64,000 nt of DNA from Burkholderia ubonensis (GCF_001718695.1 NZ_CP013420.1:2790001-2854000); one strand, 5' to 3'. Numbered from the stretch's first letter, positions 30,056 through 40,013 are shown. Notes: generated by a model from the sequence alone, not told the origin. A program made the numbers and translations.

Positions 30056-31624
30056 ATGGAAATTTTGGGTAAGGATGCTATGAAAACAATCAAGCGAGCC
30101 CTCACGGGCGTGCTGGCATGCAGCGGACTGCTCTTTGCCGGTGCCGCTCTGGCGGTCGGTGACAGCCCGGGCGGTCCCCGCGTCAACGAGATCAACTTTC
30201 AGCCGCCTGTCACGAAGATCGCCGAGGAGCTCTACGATCTCCACACGATGATGCTGATCCTCTGTACGGTGATCTTCGTCGGCGTGTTCGGCGTGATGTT
30301 CTATTCGATCTTCGCGCACCGCAAATCCAAGGGCCACAAGGCCGCCAATTTCCATGAAAGCACGACCGTCGAAATCATCTGGACGATCGTGCCGTTCATC
30401 ATCGTCGTGCTGATGGCGCTGCCGGCCACCAAGGCCGTGGTCGCGATGAAGGACACGACGAACGCCGATCTCACGGTCAAGGTCACCGGCTACCAGTGGA
30501 AGTGGGGCTACGACTACGTGAAGGGCCCGGGCGAGGGCATCAGCTTCCTGTCGACGCTGTCGACCCCGCGCGACGCGGTGATGGGCAAGAAGCCGATCAG
30601 CGACACCTACCTGCAGGAAGTCGACAACCCGCTCGTCGTGCCGGTCAACAAGAAAGTCCGCATCATCACGACCGCGAACGACGTGGTCCACTCGTGGTAC
30701 GTGCCCGCGTTCGGCGTGAAGCAGGATGCGATTCCGGGCTTCGTGCGCGACACGTGGTTCAAGGCCGACAAGGTCGGCACCTTCCGCGGCTTCTGTACCG
30801 AACTGTGCGGCAAGGAGCACGCGTACATGCCGGTTGTCGTCGAAGTGCTGTCGGACGAAGACTACGCGAAGTGGGTCAGCGCGCAGAAGGCCAAGCTGGC
30901 CGGCGCGGCAGTCGACCCGAACAAGGTTTACACGATGGCCGAGCTGGTGTCGCACGGCGAGGAAGTCTACAAGGCGAACTGCGCGGCCTGCCACCAGGCG
31001 AACGGCAAGGGCGTCGGCGCGTTCCCGGCGATCGACGGCGGCAAGATCTCCAACGGCCCGATCGCAGGCCACCTCGAGCAGGTGCTGAAGGGCAAGGGCG
31101 CGATGCCGTCGTGGGCGTCGCTGTCGGACCTCGACATCGCGTCGGTCATCACCTACGAGCGCAACTCGTGGGGCAACCACAAGAACGACCTGCTGCAACC
31201 GAAGCAGGTGGCGGACGCGCGTAACGGCAAGCTGCCGGAAGACGCCGCGAATACCGCGGGCGCAGCGCCGGAACAGGCGGCCTCGGGCGCAGCGGCGCCG
31301 GCGGCCACGGCCGCGCTGTCGACGATCTATTTCGAAACGGGCAAGGACACGCTGCCGGCCGACGCACAGTCGGCGATCGCGGCGGCGGCGGACTATGCGA
31401 AGGCGCATCCGGACGCGAAGCTCGCGCTGTCGGGCTTCACCGACAAGTCGGGCTCGGCCGACGCGAACGCCGAACTGGCCAAGCACCGCGCGCAAGCCGT
31501 GCGCGATGCGCTGAAGGCGGCGGGCGTGGCGGAAGACCACATCATTCTGAAGAAGCCGGAAACGATCACGGGCGGGGCGGACGCGAAGGAAGCCCGGCGT
31601 GTCGAGATCGGCCCGGCGGCCTGA
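30056..31624 (+). CDS. ctaC: cytochrome c oxidase subunit II fused to cytochrome c and OmpA-like domains
   Basis: 522 residues, far longer than a plain subunit II. Order: signal peptide (about 1-33); two membrane helices (near 60-85 and 105-128); CuA domain with FCTELCGKEHAYM (ligands C247, E249, C251, H255, M258); cytochrome c domain with CAACH (C309, C312, H313) and MPSWASLSD; Ala-rich linker; and an OmpA-like domain (IYFETGKDTLPADAQ, LSGFTDKSG, NAELAKHRAQAVRDAL) from about residue 422. Subunit II accepts electrons from cytochrome c; the fused haem domain makes it caa3-like. An OmpA-like domain would bind peptidoglycan, which is unusual on an oxidase. A start at ATG 30080 is an alternative. 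Confidence 0.93.
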   Translation: MEILGKDAMKTIKRALTGVLACSGLLFAGAALAVGDSPGGPRVNEINFQPPVTKIAEELYDLHTMMLILCTVIFVGVFGVMFYSIFAHRKSKGHKAANFHESTTVEIIWTIVPFIIVVLMALPATKAVVAMKDTTNADLTVKVTGYQWKWGYDYVKGPGEGISFLSTLSTPRDAVMGKKPISDTYLQEVDNPLVVPVNKKVRIITTANDVVHSWYVPAFGVKQDAIPGFVRDTWFKADKVGTFRGFCTELCGKEHAYMPVVVEVLSDEDYAKWVSAQKAKLAGAAVDPNKVYTMAELVSHGEEVYKANCAACHQANGKGVGAFPAIDGGKISNGPIAGHLEQVLKGKGAMPSWASLSDLDIASVITYERNSWGNHKNDLLQPKQVADARNGKLPEDAANTAGAAPEQAASGAAAPAATAALSTIYFETGKDTLPADAQSAIAAAADYAKAHPDAKLALSGFTDKSGSADANAELAKHRAQAVRDALKAAGVAEDHIILKKPETITGGADAKEARRVEIGPAA

Positions 31625-31667
31625 CGTGTCGCTGTGTTTGTCGACGTATTCGCATTAGGAGATTCTC

Positions 31668-33275
31668 ATGTCTAGCATCGGGCACGACGTAGCCGCGGGC
31701 CACGCGCACGACGACCACGCGCACGAAACCCCGCACGGCTGGCGGCGCTGGCTGTTCGCCACCAACCACAAGGACATCGGTACGCTGTACCTGCTGTTCT
31801 CGTTCATCATGTTCCTGTCGGGCGGCGTGATGGCGCTCGCGATCCGCGTCGAGCTGTTCGAGCCGGGCCTGCAGATCATGCGTCCGGAGTTCTTCAACGA
31901 GCTCACGACGATGCACGGCCTGATCATGGTGTTCGGCGCGATCATGCCGGCGTTCGTCGGCTTCGCGAACTGGATGATCCCGCTGCAGATCGGCGCATCC
32001 GACATGGCGTTCGCGCGGATGAACAACTTCAGCTTCTGGCTGCTGCCGGTCGCAGCCGTGCTGCTGGTCGGCTCGTTCTTCGCGCCGGGCGGCGCGACGG
32101 CCGCGGGCTGGACGCTGTATGCGCCGCTGTCGACGCAGATGGGCCCGGGCATGGACTTCGCGATCTTCGCGGTGCACATCATGGGCGCGTCGTCGATCAT
32201 GGGCGGCATCAACATCGTCGTGACGATCCTGAACATGCGCGCGCCGGGCATGACGCTGATGAAGATGCCGATGTTCGCGTGGACGTGGCTGATCACCGCG
32301 TACCTGCTGATCGCGGTGATGCCGGTGCTCGCAGGCGCGATCACGATGGTGCTGTTCGACCGCCACTTCGGCACGTCGTTCTTCAACGCGGCAGGCGGCG
32401 GCGACCCGGTGATGTACCAGCACATCTTCTGGTTCTTCGGCCACCCCGAGGTGTACATCATGATTCTGCCGGCGTTCGGGATCGTGTCGCAGGTGATTCC
32501 GGCGTTCGCGCGCAAGACGCTGTTCGGCTACAGCTCGATGGTGTACGCGACGGCTTCGATCGCGATCCTGTCGTTCATGGTCTGGGCGCACCACATGTTC
32601 GCGACCGGCATGCCGGTGACGGGCCAGCTGTTCTTCATGTACGCGACGATGCTGATCGCGGTGCCGACGGGCGTGAAGGTGTTCAACTGGCTCGCGACGA
32701 TGTGGCGCGGCTCGATGACCTTCGAAACCCCGATGCTGTTCGCGATCGGCTTCCTGTTCGTGTTCACGTTCGGCGGCCTGACGGGCCTGATGCTGGCGAT
32801 GGCGCCGCTCGACATCCAGTACCACGGCACCTACTTCGTGGTCGCGCACTTCCACTACGTGCTGGTGGCGGGTTCCTTGTTCGCGCTGTTCGCGGGCTGG
32901 TACTACTGGTCGCCGAAGTGGACGGGCTGGATGTACAGCGAGACGCGCGGCAAGATCCACTTCTGGGCGTCGATGATCTTCTTCAACCTGACGTTCTTCC
33001 CGATGCACTTCGTCGGTCTCGCGGGCATGCCGCGCCGCTATGCGGACTACCCGGCGCAGTTCACGGACTTCAACCAGGTCGCGACGATCGGCGCATTCGG
33101 TTTTGGTCTCGCGCAGGTGTACTTCCTGTTCGCGGTCGTGCTGCCGGCCTACCGTGGCGGCGGCGAGCTGGAAAAGGCGTCCGACAAGCCGTGGGACGGC
33201 GCGACGGGCCTCGAGTGGACGGTGCCGAGCCCGGCTCCTTTCCATACGTTCGAGCACCCGCCGACCGTCGAGTAA
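31668..33275 (+). CDS. ctaD: cytochrome c oxidase subunit I
   Basis: 535 residues with about 12 membrane helices. TTMHGLIMVFG (haem a ligand), the binuclear-centre helix HIFWFFGHPEVYIMILPAFG with the His-Tyr crosslink pair, WAHHMFATGM (CuB histidines), and HFHYVLVAGSLFALFAG (haem a/a3 ligands) are all present. It is the catalytic subunit reducing oxygen to water and pumping protons. It sits 43 bp after ctaC in the cta operon. Confidence 0.97.
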   Translation: MSSIGHDVAAGHAHDDHAHETPHGWRRWLFATNHKDIGTLYLLFSFIMFLSGGVMALAIRVELFEPGLQIMRPEFFNELTTMHGLIMVFGAIMPAFVGFANWMIPLQIGASDMAFARMNNFSFWLLPVAAVLLVGSFFAPGGATAAGWTLYAPLSTQMGPGMDFAIFAVHIMGASSIMGGINIVVTILNMRAPGMTLMKMPMFAWTWLITAYLLIAVMPVLAGAITMVLFDRHFGTSFFNAAGGGDPVMYQHIFWFFGHPEVYIMILPAFGIVSQVIPAFARKTLFGYSSMVYATASIAILSFMVWAHHMFATGMPVTGQLFFMYATMLIAVPTGVKVFNWLATMWRGSMTFETPMLFAIGFLFVFTFGGLTGLMLAMAPLDIQYHGTYFVVAHFHYVLVAGSLFALFAGWYYWSPKWTGWMYSETRGKIHFWASMIFFNLTFFPMHFVGLAGMPRRYADYPAQFTDFNQVATIGAFGFGLAQVYFLFAVVLPAYRGGGELEKASDKPWDGATGLEWTVPSPAPFHTFEHPPTVE

Positions 33276-33350
33276 TTCGTCTCACCGGATGTTCCGCCAA
33301 TGCCCGCCGCCGCAGGCGGGCGAGGCGGAACGTTCTACAGCAGGTTTCAG

Positions 33351-33491
33351 ATGAACCGGAATCCACAACAAAGACGCACGCCCGAGCAGATCCGCGCGGG
33401 CAACAAGCGGCTCGGCCTGATTCTGCTTGCGATCGCCGCCGTCTTTTTTGTGGGTGTCGTGATCAAGCAGTGGTGGCTGTCCACTCACTGA
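33351..33491 (+). CDS. cytochrome oxidase small assembly protein
   Basis: 46 residues from ATG 33351: MNRNPQQRRTPEQIRAGNKR, then one membrane helix (LGLILLAIAAVFFVGVVIK) and a short tail. Small single-helix proteins of this type lie between ctaD and ctaG in many betaproteobacteria and are thought to help oxidase assembly. A GC hairpin (CCCGCC/GGCGGG near 33303-33320) lies in the gap upstream. Confidence 0.8.
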   Translation: MNRNPQQRRTPEQIRAGNKRLGLILLAIAAVFFVGVVIKQWWLSTH

Positions 33492-33514
33492 CGCAGTAGC
33501 GAGGAAGTTGTCGT

Positions 33515-34117
33515 ATGTCGAAGCCGGAAGCGGAGCACACGGATCGCGGGTTCAACCGTTCGATGCTGGTGAAGCTCTTCGTCGTGGCCGGGCTGATGTT
33601 CGGCTTCGGTTTCGCGCTGGTGCCGATGTATCGCGCGATCTGCCAGATCACCGGCATCAACAACCTCGTGCAGCGCGACGTCAGCGAGCGCGAGGCGAAG
33701 AACACGCAGGTCGACAAGAGCCGCACCGTGTCGGTCGAGTTCGACGCGAACGCGCGCGGCCCGCTGGGTTTCAAGCCGGAGCACAACAGCCTCGACGTGC
33801 ATCCGGGCGAGTTGACGACGATCGTGTACGACGTGACGAACGGCCAGAGCCGTCCGGTCGTCGCGCAGGCGATCCCGAGCTACGCGCCGAAGCAGGCGAC
33901 GGAGTTTTTCAGGAAGATCGAGTGCTTTTGCTTCACGCAGCAGACGCTGGCCGCGAACGAGTCGCGCAAGATGCCGGTGGTGTTCGTGATCGATCCGAAA
34001 TTGCCGAAGGACGTGAAGACGATCACGCTGTCGTACACGTTCTTCGAACTGAATACGCCGGCCCAAGCGACAGCCGGTGCGGCGAAGCAGTCCGGCTCGA
34101 CGAAGCCGGGCGCATGA
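33515..34117 (+). CDS. ctaG: cytochrome c oxidase assembly protein CtaG (Cox11)
   Basis: 200 residues. A single N-terminal membrane helix (LVKLFVVAGLMFGFGFALVP) followed by MYRAICQITGINN and a periplasmic domain holding the copper-binding motif IECFCFTQQTL and YTFFELN. Cox11/CtaG delivers copper to the CuB site of subunit I. It lies between the small assembly protein and a DUF2970 gene. Confidence 0.95.
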   Translation: MSKPEAEHTDRGFNRSMLVKLFVVAGLMFGFGFALVPMYRAICQITGINNLVQRDVSEREAKNTQVDKSRTVSVEFDANARGPLGFKPEHNSLDVHPGELTTIVYDVTNGQSRPVVAQAIPSYAPKQATEFFRKIECFCFTQQTLAANESRKMPVVFVIDPKLPKDVKTITLSYTFFELNTPAQATAGAAKQSGSTKPGA

Positions 34118-34133
34118 TGATGGAGGCGGGGCG

Positions 34134-34334
34134 ATGACGGAGGTCAAGCGAAGCGGCTCGTTCGGCCAGGCGTTGAAGGCGGTGCTGTGGTCGTTCTTCG
34201 GCGTGCGCAAGCGGCGCGACCTGGAAGCCGACGCGACGCAACTGAATCCGCTGCACGTGCTGATCGTCGCGCTGATCGCGGCCGGCGTGTTCATCGGCGT
34301 GCTGATCCTGATCGTGCGCGCCGTCGTGGGCTGA
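34134..34334 (+). CDS. DUF2970 family small membrane protein
   Basis: 66 residues from ATG 34134. A cytoplasmic amphipathic part (SFGQALKAVLWSFFGVRKRRDLE) precedes one membrane helix (LHVLIVALIAAGVFIGVLILI). Its position between ctaG and ctaE is usual for DUF2970 proteins; the role is unknown, presumably in oxidase assembly. Confidence 0.8.
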   Translation: MTEVKRSGSFGQALKAVLWSFFGVRKRRDLEADATQLNPLHVLIVALIAAGVFIGVLILIVRAVVG

Positions 34335-34472
34335 GGCCCGCGGCAGCAACGGAATGCAAGCGGCGCGCCCCTGGCGGGCCGCGAAGGAAAGAGCGGCGGC
34401 CGTCGCGCCGCGCGAGAAATAAAGCCGGAGTGGTTTCCGGGACACAAATTGGACTGAAGTGGAGAATCAAGC

Positions 34473-35330
34473 ATGAGCGGTCAAAACCAGACCCCGTACT
34501 ATTTCGTGCCGCATCCGTCGCAGCATCCGATCAGCGCGGCCGTCGGCCTGCTGGTCATGCTCGGATCGTTCGCACTGTGGATCAACGGTCACGACTGGGC
34601 GCCTTATACCGCGCTGCTCGGCCTGCTGTGGTTCCTCTTCACGCTGTACCACTGGTTCGGCGATGCGATCGCCGAGTCCGAAGGCGGGATGTACGGCAAG
34701 CGGGTCGACGTGTCGTACCGCTGGAGCATGAGCTGGTTCATCTTCTCCGAAGTGATGTTCTTCGGCGCGTTCTTCGGCGCACTGTTCTATGCGCGTGAAA
34801 TTGCGCTGCATCAGCTCGGCAGCCTCGACTACAAGCTGATCTGGCCGGATTTCTCCGCCGTGTGGCCGAACGAAGGCCCGGCGGCGCTCGCCGGCCACTT
34901 CAAGACGATGGGCCCGTGGCCGATCCCGACGCTGAACACCGCGCTGCTGCTGTCGTCGGGCGCGACGCTGACGATCTCGCACCACGCGCTGCGCGACGAT
35001 CACCGCCGCAAGGCGATCGCATGGCTGGCCGCGACCCTCGTGCTCGGCGTCTGCTTCCTGTTCACGCAGGGCTTCGAATATTTCCACGCGTACAACGAAC
35101 TGAACCTGACGCTCGGCTCGGGCATCTACGGTTCGACGTTCTTCCTGCTGACGGGCTTCCACGGCTTCCACGTGTTCCTCGGCGGCACGATGCTCGCGGT
35201 GGTGCTGGTGCGGCTGATCCGCGGCCACTTCAAGCCGGAACATCACTTCGCGTTCGAAGGCGCCGCGTGGTACTGGCACTTCGTCGACGTCGTCTGGCTC
35301 GGCCTGTACGTCGTCGTCTACTGGCTGTAA
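34473..35330 (+). CDS. ctaE: cytochrome c oxidase subunit III
   Basis: 285 residues with seven predicted membrane helices. Typical stretches are YYFVPHPSQHPISAAVG, FIFSEVMFFGAFFGALFYAR, TQGFEYFHAYNELNLTLGSG, TGFHGFHVFLGGTMLA and the C-terminal AAWYWHFVDVVWLGLYVVVY. It completes the core of the aa3 oxidase. A strong hairpin follows the stop. Confidence 0.96.
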   Translation: MSGQNQTPYYFVPHPSQHPISAAVGLLVMLGSFALWINGHDWAPYTALLGLLWFLFTLYHWFGDAIAESEGGMYGKRVDVSYRWSMSWFIFSEVMFFGAFFGALFYAREIALHQLGSLDYKLIWPDFSAVWPNEGPAALAGHFKTMGPWPIPTLNTALLLSSGATLTISHHALRDDHRRKAIAWLAATLVLGVCFLFTQGFEYFHAYNELNLTLGSGIYGSTFFLLTGFHGFHVFLGGTMLAVVLVRLIRGHFKPEHHFAFEGAAWYWHFVDVVWLGLYVVVYWL

Positions 35331-35337
35331 ATAAAGA

Positions 35338-35363
35338 CGGCCCGCGCAGCGATGCGCGGGCCG
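35338..35363 (+). terminator. terminator-like hairpin after ctaE
   Basis: CGGCCCGCGCA (35338-35348) pairs perfectly with TGCGCGGGCCG (35353-35363) around a GCGA tetraloop. Only a short T-containing stretch follows, so it may terminate partially. It lies between ctaE and the convergent small membrane protein gene. Confidence 0.6.
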
Positions 35364-35507
35364 TTCGTATCGAGGCAGCCGGGCGGCGCGAGCGCGCTAC
35401 CGGCAGCCGGCATCACCGAGGCGCCGCCGCGACTTTGTCAGGCGGCGCTTTTGCTTGGTGGCCCGGCCATGTGGCGAAATGCCGCATCGGCCGCGGCGGA
35501 AACCGCG

Positions 35508-35717
35508 TCAGCGCCCGATCGGAATGCCGGTCGAATGGATCCAGCCCATCCAGTTCGCGAACAGGATGAACAGGAACAGCGAGATCGACAGGCCGACGCG
35601 GGTGGCGAGCGACCAGACCATGCGCTTCGTGTGGCCGCGGTCGTGCATCATGAAATAGAGTGCCGAGACCATGCTGGCAATGATGAGGACGAAGGCGATA
35701 GGGACGAGGATGTGCAT
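35508..35717 (-). CDS. small twin-transmembrane protein (DUF2909-like)
   Basis: 69 residues, MHILVPIAFVLIIASMVSAL, a loop with MMHDRGHTKRMVWSLATRV, then a second helix (LSISLFLFILFANWMGWI). Two-helix proteins of this pattern are found in oxidase loci of betaproteobacteria. It is the only gene on the minus strand inside the cta locus; it is divergent from the SURF1 gene with 84 bp between starts. Function unknown. Confidence 0.8.
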   Translation of the reverse strand: MHILVPIAFVLIIASMVSALYFMMHDRGHTKRMVWSLATRVGLSISLFLFILFANWMGWIHSTGIPIGR

Positions 35718-35801
35718 GGAGCGGACCGGACGACGGCAATTCGAAAGGAAGAGGATAATTATCGCACTTCGCTTTCGCGACAGCCTCTGCGAGGCGGCGC
35801 G

Positions 35802-36512
35802 ATGAAGATTCGCTGGCTTCCCGCGCTGCTCGTGCTGGCGGTGGTCGCGGTCACGATCCGGCTCGGTTTCTGGCAGCGCGAGCGCGCGCACCAGAAGGAG
35901 GCGCTGCAGGCGAGCATCGTGCGCTACGAGCACGCGGCGCCCGTCGAGATCGGCGCGCAGCCGATTCCGCTCGCGTCGATCGAGTTCCATCGGGTGCGCG
36001 CGACCGGGCGCTTCATGCCTGAGCTCGCGGTGTTTCTCGACAATCGGCCGTATAACGACCAGCCGGGCTTTTACGTCGTGATGCCGTTTAAACTCGCGGG
36101 CGGCGGCTACGTGCTCGTCAATCGCGGCTGGCTGCCGCGCAACATCGCCGAGCGCACCGCGATCGAGCCGTTCGCGACGCCGGCGGGCGACGTCGAGCTC
36201 GAGGGCATCGCGCGCGCCGACGCGACGCGCGCGTTCGAGCTCGGCGAAGGCGGCTCGGCGCCGCACCAGAAGATTCGGCAGAACCTGGACGTCGCCGCGT
36301 TCGCGAAGGAAACCGGCCTGCCGCTGCAGCCGTTCGTGATCCAGCAGACGAGCGACGACGGCGACAAGCTGGTGCGCGACTGGCCGGCGCCGACGACCGG
36401 CGTCGAGCGCAATTACGGTTACATGTTTCAGTGGTGGGGCATGGCGGCGGCCGCGCTCGGTTTCGGCTTGTACGCGGCGCGGCGCGCGGCGAAGAAGCCG
36501 TCCGGCGCATGA
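35802..36512 (+). CDS. SURF1 family cytochrome oxidase biogenesis protein
   Basis: 236 residues with one membrane helix at each end (WLPALLVLAVVAVTIRLG; WWGMAAAALGFGLYAA). The region between holds LGFWQRERAHQKEAL, the GRF motif in ATGRFMP, GFYVVMPFKLAGGGYVLVNRGWLP and HLxY-like NYGYMFQWW. SURF1 helps insert haem a into subunit I. It opens the second half of the cta locus. Confidence 0.9.
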   Translation: MKIRWLPALLVLAVVAVTIRLGFWQRERAHQKEALQASIVRYEHAAPVEIGAQPIPLASIEFHRVRATGRFMPELAVFLDNRPYNDQPGFYVVMPFKLAGGGYVLVNRGWLPRNIAERTAIEPFATPAGDVELEGIARADATRAFELGEGGSAPHQKIRQNLDVAAFAKETGLPLQPFVIQQTSDDGDKLVRDWPAPTTGVERNYGYMFQWWGMAAAALGFGLYAARRAAKKPSGA

Positions 36513-36572
36513 GCGGCGGCGCGATGCCGGTGCGCGGCGGCGACGCCGCGGGTACGTTTCGAGAGGTCTGAT

Positions 36573-37214
36573 TTGTCCATCCAATCTTCCCGTCAGGGTC
36601 CGGCTTCCGGTCAGGGGGCGCCCATGTCGCCGGCCGCCAGAAAGCGCGGCCGCTGGACGCTCGTGCTGCTCGGGCTCGTCTGCGCGGCGCCGATGATCGC
36701 GTCGTACTTCACCTATTACGTGATCAAGCCGAAGGGCGGCTCGACCAACTACGGCACGCTGGTCGAGCCGCAGCGGCCGATTCCGCCGGACCTGACGGTC
36801 ACCGACGAAACCGGCAAGACGATGCCGCTCGCGTCGCTGCGCGGCGTGTGGCTGTTCGTGATGACCGACCGCAGCGCGTGCGACGAAGCGTGCGCGAAGA
36901 AGCTTTATTTCATGCGCCAGGTGCGCGTGACGCAGGCCGGCGAACGGCACCGGCTCACGATGGTGTGGCTGCGCAGCGATGCGGGCGCGGTTCCGGACAA
37001 GATCACCGCCGCGTACCCGGATACGCGCAGGCTCGTCGCCGATCCGGCCGCGGTCGCCAGGTGGCTGCCGGCCGACGCCGGCACGCAGGACACCGACCAC
37101 CTCTACCTGGTCGACCCGAACGGCAACCTGATGATGCGCTTCCCGAAGGACCCGAATCCCAGCAAGATCAAGACCGACGTCACGAAGCTGCTGAAGTGGT
37201 CGAGCATCGGCTGA
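36573..37214 (+). CDS. Sco-like membrane-anchored thioredoxin-fold protein
   Basis: 213 residues from a TTG start preceded by GAGAGG; an ATG at 36624 is an alternative. One membrane helix (TLVLLGLVCAAPMIASYF) is followed by a redoxin-like domain with DETGKTMPLASLRGVWLFV and a CDEAC pair (Cys-x3-Cys) as in Sco proteins, then LYLVDPNGNLMMRFPKDPNP. It lies between SURF1 and ctaA and probably serves copper or thiol chemistry in oxidase assembly (inference). Confidence 0.75.
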   Translation: MSIQSSRQGPASGQGAPMSPAARKRGRWTLVLLGLVCAAPMIASYFTYYVIKPKGGSTNYGTLVEPQRPIPPDLTVTDETGKTMPLASLRGVWLFVMTDRSACDEACAKKLYFMRQVRVTQAGERHRLTMVWLRSDAGAVPDKITAAYPDTRRLVADPAAVARWLPADAGTQDTDHLYLVDPNGNLMMRFPKDPNPSKIKTDVTKLLKWSSIG

Positions 37215-37239
37215 CGCGAGACTACGAGGCAATAATCCG

Positions 37240-38352
37240 ATGTCGTATCTACTGCAACTCGGCCTGATCGGCCTGTGCATCGCGCTGCTGCCGCTGTCGT
37301 ACGTGTGGGTGAAGGCCGACGACGACAAGTTCCGCAAGCTCGTGTGGATCACCACATTCCTGACCCTCGATCTCGTGATGTTCGGCGGCTTCACGCGGCT
37401 GACCGATTCGGGCCTCGGCTGTCCGGACTGGCCCGGCTGCTACGGCACGTCGTCGCCGTTCATCGCGCACGCGGCGATCACGGCCGCGCATCAGGCGATG
37501 CCGAGCGGCCCCGTCAGCATGACGAAGGCGTGGATCGAGATGATCCACCGCTATTTCGCGATGGCGATCGGCGTGCTGATCATCGCGCAGACGATGATCG
37601 CGTGGGCCGCGCGGCTGCGCCGCCGGCCGCTGCATGTGTCGCCGTGGTGGCCGACGAGCCTGCTGCTGCTGATCCTCGTGCAGGGCGCGTTCGGCGCGTG
37701 GACGGTGACGATGAAGCTGCAGCCGGTAATCGTCACGATCCACCTGCTGCTCGGCCTGACGCTGCTCGGCACGCTCGGCTGGCTCGCGGCGCGGCAGACG
37801 CCGCTGCCCGCGCACGATCCGCAGGCCGGGCGCTATCGCGCGGCGGCGCTCGCGGCGCTCGTGCTGCTGGTCGTGCAGATCGCGCTCGGCGGCTGGGTCA
37901 GCACCAACTACGCGGTGCTCGCGTGCACCGACTTCCCGACCTGCAACGGCCAGTGGATTCCGCCGATGGATTTCGAGCATGGCTTCCATCTGTGGCGCGC
38001 GCTCGGGATGACGAAGGACGGCGACGCGATCACGCAGGACGCGCTCGTCGCGATCCACTGGACGCACCGCACGTTCGCGTTCGTCGTCGTCGCGTACCTG
38101 GTCGCGTTCGCGCTGAAGATGCGCCGCTTCGAATCGCTGCGGCGGCCCGCGAACGGCGTGCTGCTGGTGGTCGTGCTGCAGTTCGTGACGGGTTTGACGA
38201 ATATCGTGTTGCAGTGGCCTTTGCCGGTCGCGGTGGTCCATAACGGGGGGGCCGCGGTCCTGCTGCTGCTCGTCGTCATGTTAAACTTTCGCATCCTTTC
38301 AAGCCGCCCCGGCCGTGTCGCGCTGCCTGCGCGCGACGCCGCCCCGGCGTGA
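37240..38352 (+). CDS. ctaA: haem A synthase
   Basis: 370 residues, about eight membrane helices in two four-helix halves. [21 protein letters not shown] contains the conserved cysteine pair of the first loop; [32 protein letters not shown] and [13 protein letters not shown] supply the four haem-ligand histidines. It oxidises haem O to haem A. Its stop overlaps the start of ctaB. Confidence 0.94.
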   Translation: MSYLLQLGLIGLCIALLPLSYVWVKADDDKFRKLVWITTFLTLDLVMFGGFTRLTDSGLGCPDWPGCYGTSSPFIAHAAITAAHQAMPSGPVSMTKAWIEMIHRYFAMAIGVLIIAQTMIAWAARLRRRPLHVSPWWPTSLLLLILVQGAFGAWTVTMKLQPVIVTIHLLLGLTLLGTLGWLAARQTPLPAHDPQAGRYRAAALAALVLLVVQIALGGWVSTNYAVLACTDFPTCNGQWIPPMDFEHGFHLWRALGMTKDGDAITQDALVAIHWTHRTFAFVVVAYLVAFALKMRRFESLRRPANGVLLVVVLQFVTGLTNIVLQWPLPVAVVHNGGAAVLLLLVVMLNFRILSSRPGRVALPARDAAPA

Positions 38353-39263
38353 CCGCCCCCATGCAAAGCACCCTTTCCCGATCGCCCGGTAGCCGGTTTT
38401 CCCAGTACATGGCGCTGACGAAGCCGCGTGTCACGCAGCTCGCGGTGTTCTGCGCGGTGATCGGCATGTTCCTCGCGACGCCGGGCATGGTGCCGTGGCG
38501 GGTGCTGGTCGGCGGCACCATCGGCATCTGGCTGCTGGCGGGCGCGGCGTTCGCGATCAACTGCCTCGTCGAGCAGAAGATCGACGCGATGATGCGCCGC
38601 ACCGCGTGGCGTCCGTCCGCGCGCGGCGAGATCACGACCGCGCAGATCCTGCTGTTCTCGGGCGTGCTCGGCAGCCTCGGCGCATGGACGCTCTACACGT
38701 TCACGAACGCGCTGACGATGTGGCTGACGATCGCGACCTTCGTCGGCTACGCGGTGATCTACACGCTGCTGCTCAAGCCGATGACGCCGCAGAACATCGT
38801 GATCGGCGGCGCGTCGGGCGCGATGCCGCCGGCGCTCGGCTGGGCCGCGGTGACGGGCGCGGTGCCCGGCGACGCGTGGATCCTCGTGCTGATCATCTTC
38901 GTGTGGACCCCGCCGCATTTCTGGGTGCTCGCGCTGTACCGCCGCAAGGACTATGAGAACGCGGGCCTGCCGATGCTGCCCGTCACGCACGGCGAGAAGT
39001 TCACGCGGCTGCACATCCTGCTCTACACGGTGATCCTGTTCGCGGTCACGATGATGCCGTTCATCTCGGGGATGAGCGGGGCCGTCTACCTGACGAGCGC
39101 GGTGCTGCTCGGCGCGGTGTTCCTCGCATACGCGTGGAAGATCCACCGCGAGTATTCGGACGAACTGGCCCGCAAGGCCTTCCGCTACTCGATCGTCTAC
39201 CTGTCGCTGCTGTTCGCGGCGCTCCTCGTCGATCACTATGCACGCCCGCTGCTCGGCGTGTAA
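38349..39263 (+). CDS. ctaB: protohaem IX farnesyltransferase (haem O synthase)
   Basis: 304 residues from GTG 38349, overlapping the ctaA stop (GTGA), or from ATG 38361. [20 protein letters not shown] and the UbiA-type aspartate region [19 protein letters not shown] plus [20 protein letters not shown] are clear. It attaches a farnesyl group to haem B, the step before CtaA. The overlap indicates translational coupling. Confidence 0.94.
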   Translation: MTAPMQSTLSRSPGSRFSQYMALTKPRVTQLAVFCAVIGMFLATPGMVPWRVLVGGTIGIWLLAGAAFAINCLVEQKIDAMMRRTAWRPSARGEITTAQILLFSGVLGSLGAWTLYTFTNALTMWLTIATFVGYAVIYTLLLKPMTPQNIVIGGASGAMPPALGWAAVTGAVPGDAWILVLIIFVWTPPHFWVLALYRRKDYENAGLPMLPVTHGEKFTRLHILLYTVILFAVTMMPFISGMSGAVYLTSAVLLGAVFLAYAWKIHREYSDELARKAFRYSIVYLSLLFAALLVDHYARPLLGV

Positions 39264-39281
39264 CCGCACGGTTTGAATACG

Positions 39282-39899
39282 ATGCTTCGTTCATGGTTCG
39301 GGCGCCGCGCGCGCCAAGGCTGGATGCTCGGCTGCGCATTCGCGGCGGCGATGCTGCTCGCGGCGTGCGACAACGCGCCGAAATTCCAGAATCTCGACAT
39401 CACCGGCAACACGCAGTTCGGCAGCGATTTCGCGCTGCCCGATACGGCCGGCAAGATGCGCACGCTCGGCGACTTCAAGGGCAAGGCCGTCGTGATGTTC
39501 TTCGGCTATACGCATTGCCCGGACGTCTGCCCGACGACGATGGCCGAACTGTCCGAAGCGCTCAAGCAGCTCGGGCCGGACGCCGCGAAGCGCGTGCAGG
39601 TGCTGTTCGTCACCGTCGATCCGGAGCGCGACACGGCCGCGCTGCTCGGCCAGTACGTGCCGGCGTTCGATCCGTCGTTCATCGGCCTGCGGCCGGCGGA
39701 CGAAGCGCAGCTGAAGAAGGTGACGAAGGATTTCCGCGTCTATTACGCGAAAGTGCCGGGCAAGGCGCCCGGCAGCTACACGATGGATCACACCGCCGCG
39801 AGCTACGTGTTCGACACGAACGGCAAGCTGCGCCTGTTCGTGCGCGACGGCCAGGGCCCCGGCCCGTGGCTGCACGACCTGAAACTGCTGCTCGGCTGA
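39282..39899 (+). CDS. Sco1/SenC copper-binding lipoprotein
   Basis: 205 residues from ATG 39282 (a TTG at 39273 is possible). A lipobox ends LLAAC (Cys29), so it should be membrane anchored. The thioredoxin-like fold has FFGYTHCPDVCPTTMAEL with copper/redox Cys79 and Cys83, and the histidine in YTMDHTA. Sco proteins mature the CuA centre of subunit II. It ends the cta locus. Confidence 0.9.
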   Translation: MLRSWFGRRARQGWMLGCAFAAAMLLAACDNAPKFQNLDITGNTQFGSDFALPDTAGKMRTLGDFKGKAVVMFFGYTHCPDVCPTTMAELSEALKQLGPDAAKRVQVLFVTVDPERDTAALLGQYVPAFDPSFIGLRPADEAQLKKVTKDFRVYYAKVPGKAPGSYTMDHTAASYVFDTNGKLRLFVRDGQGPGPWLHDLKLLLG

Positions 39900-40013
39900 G
39901 CCGCAGGGCGGGGCGGCGCGCGCCGTCCCGCGTCTTCTCTTTTCCCGTCTGTTCTCCGTATCGCCTACGCGGGCCGTGGCCCGGCAGGCGCCGGCGCGTC
40001 ATGTCACGTCAAG

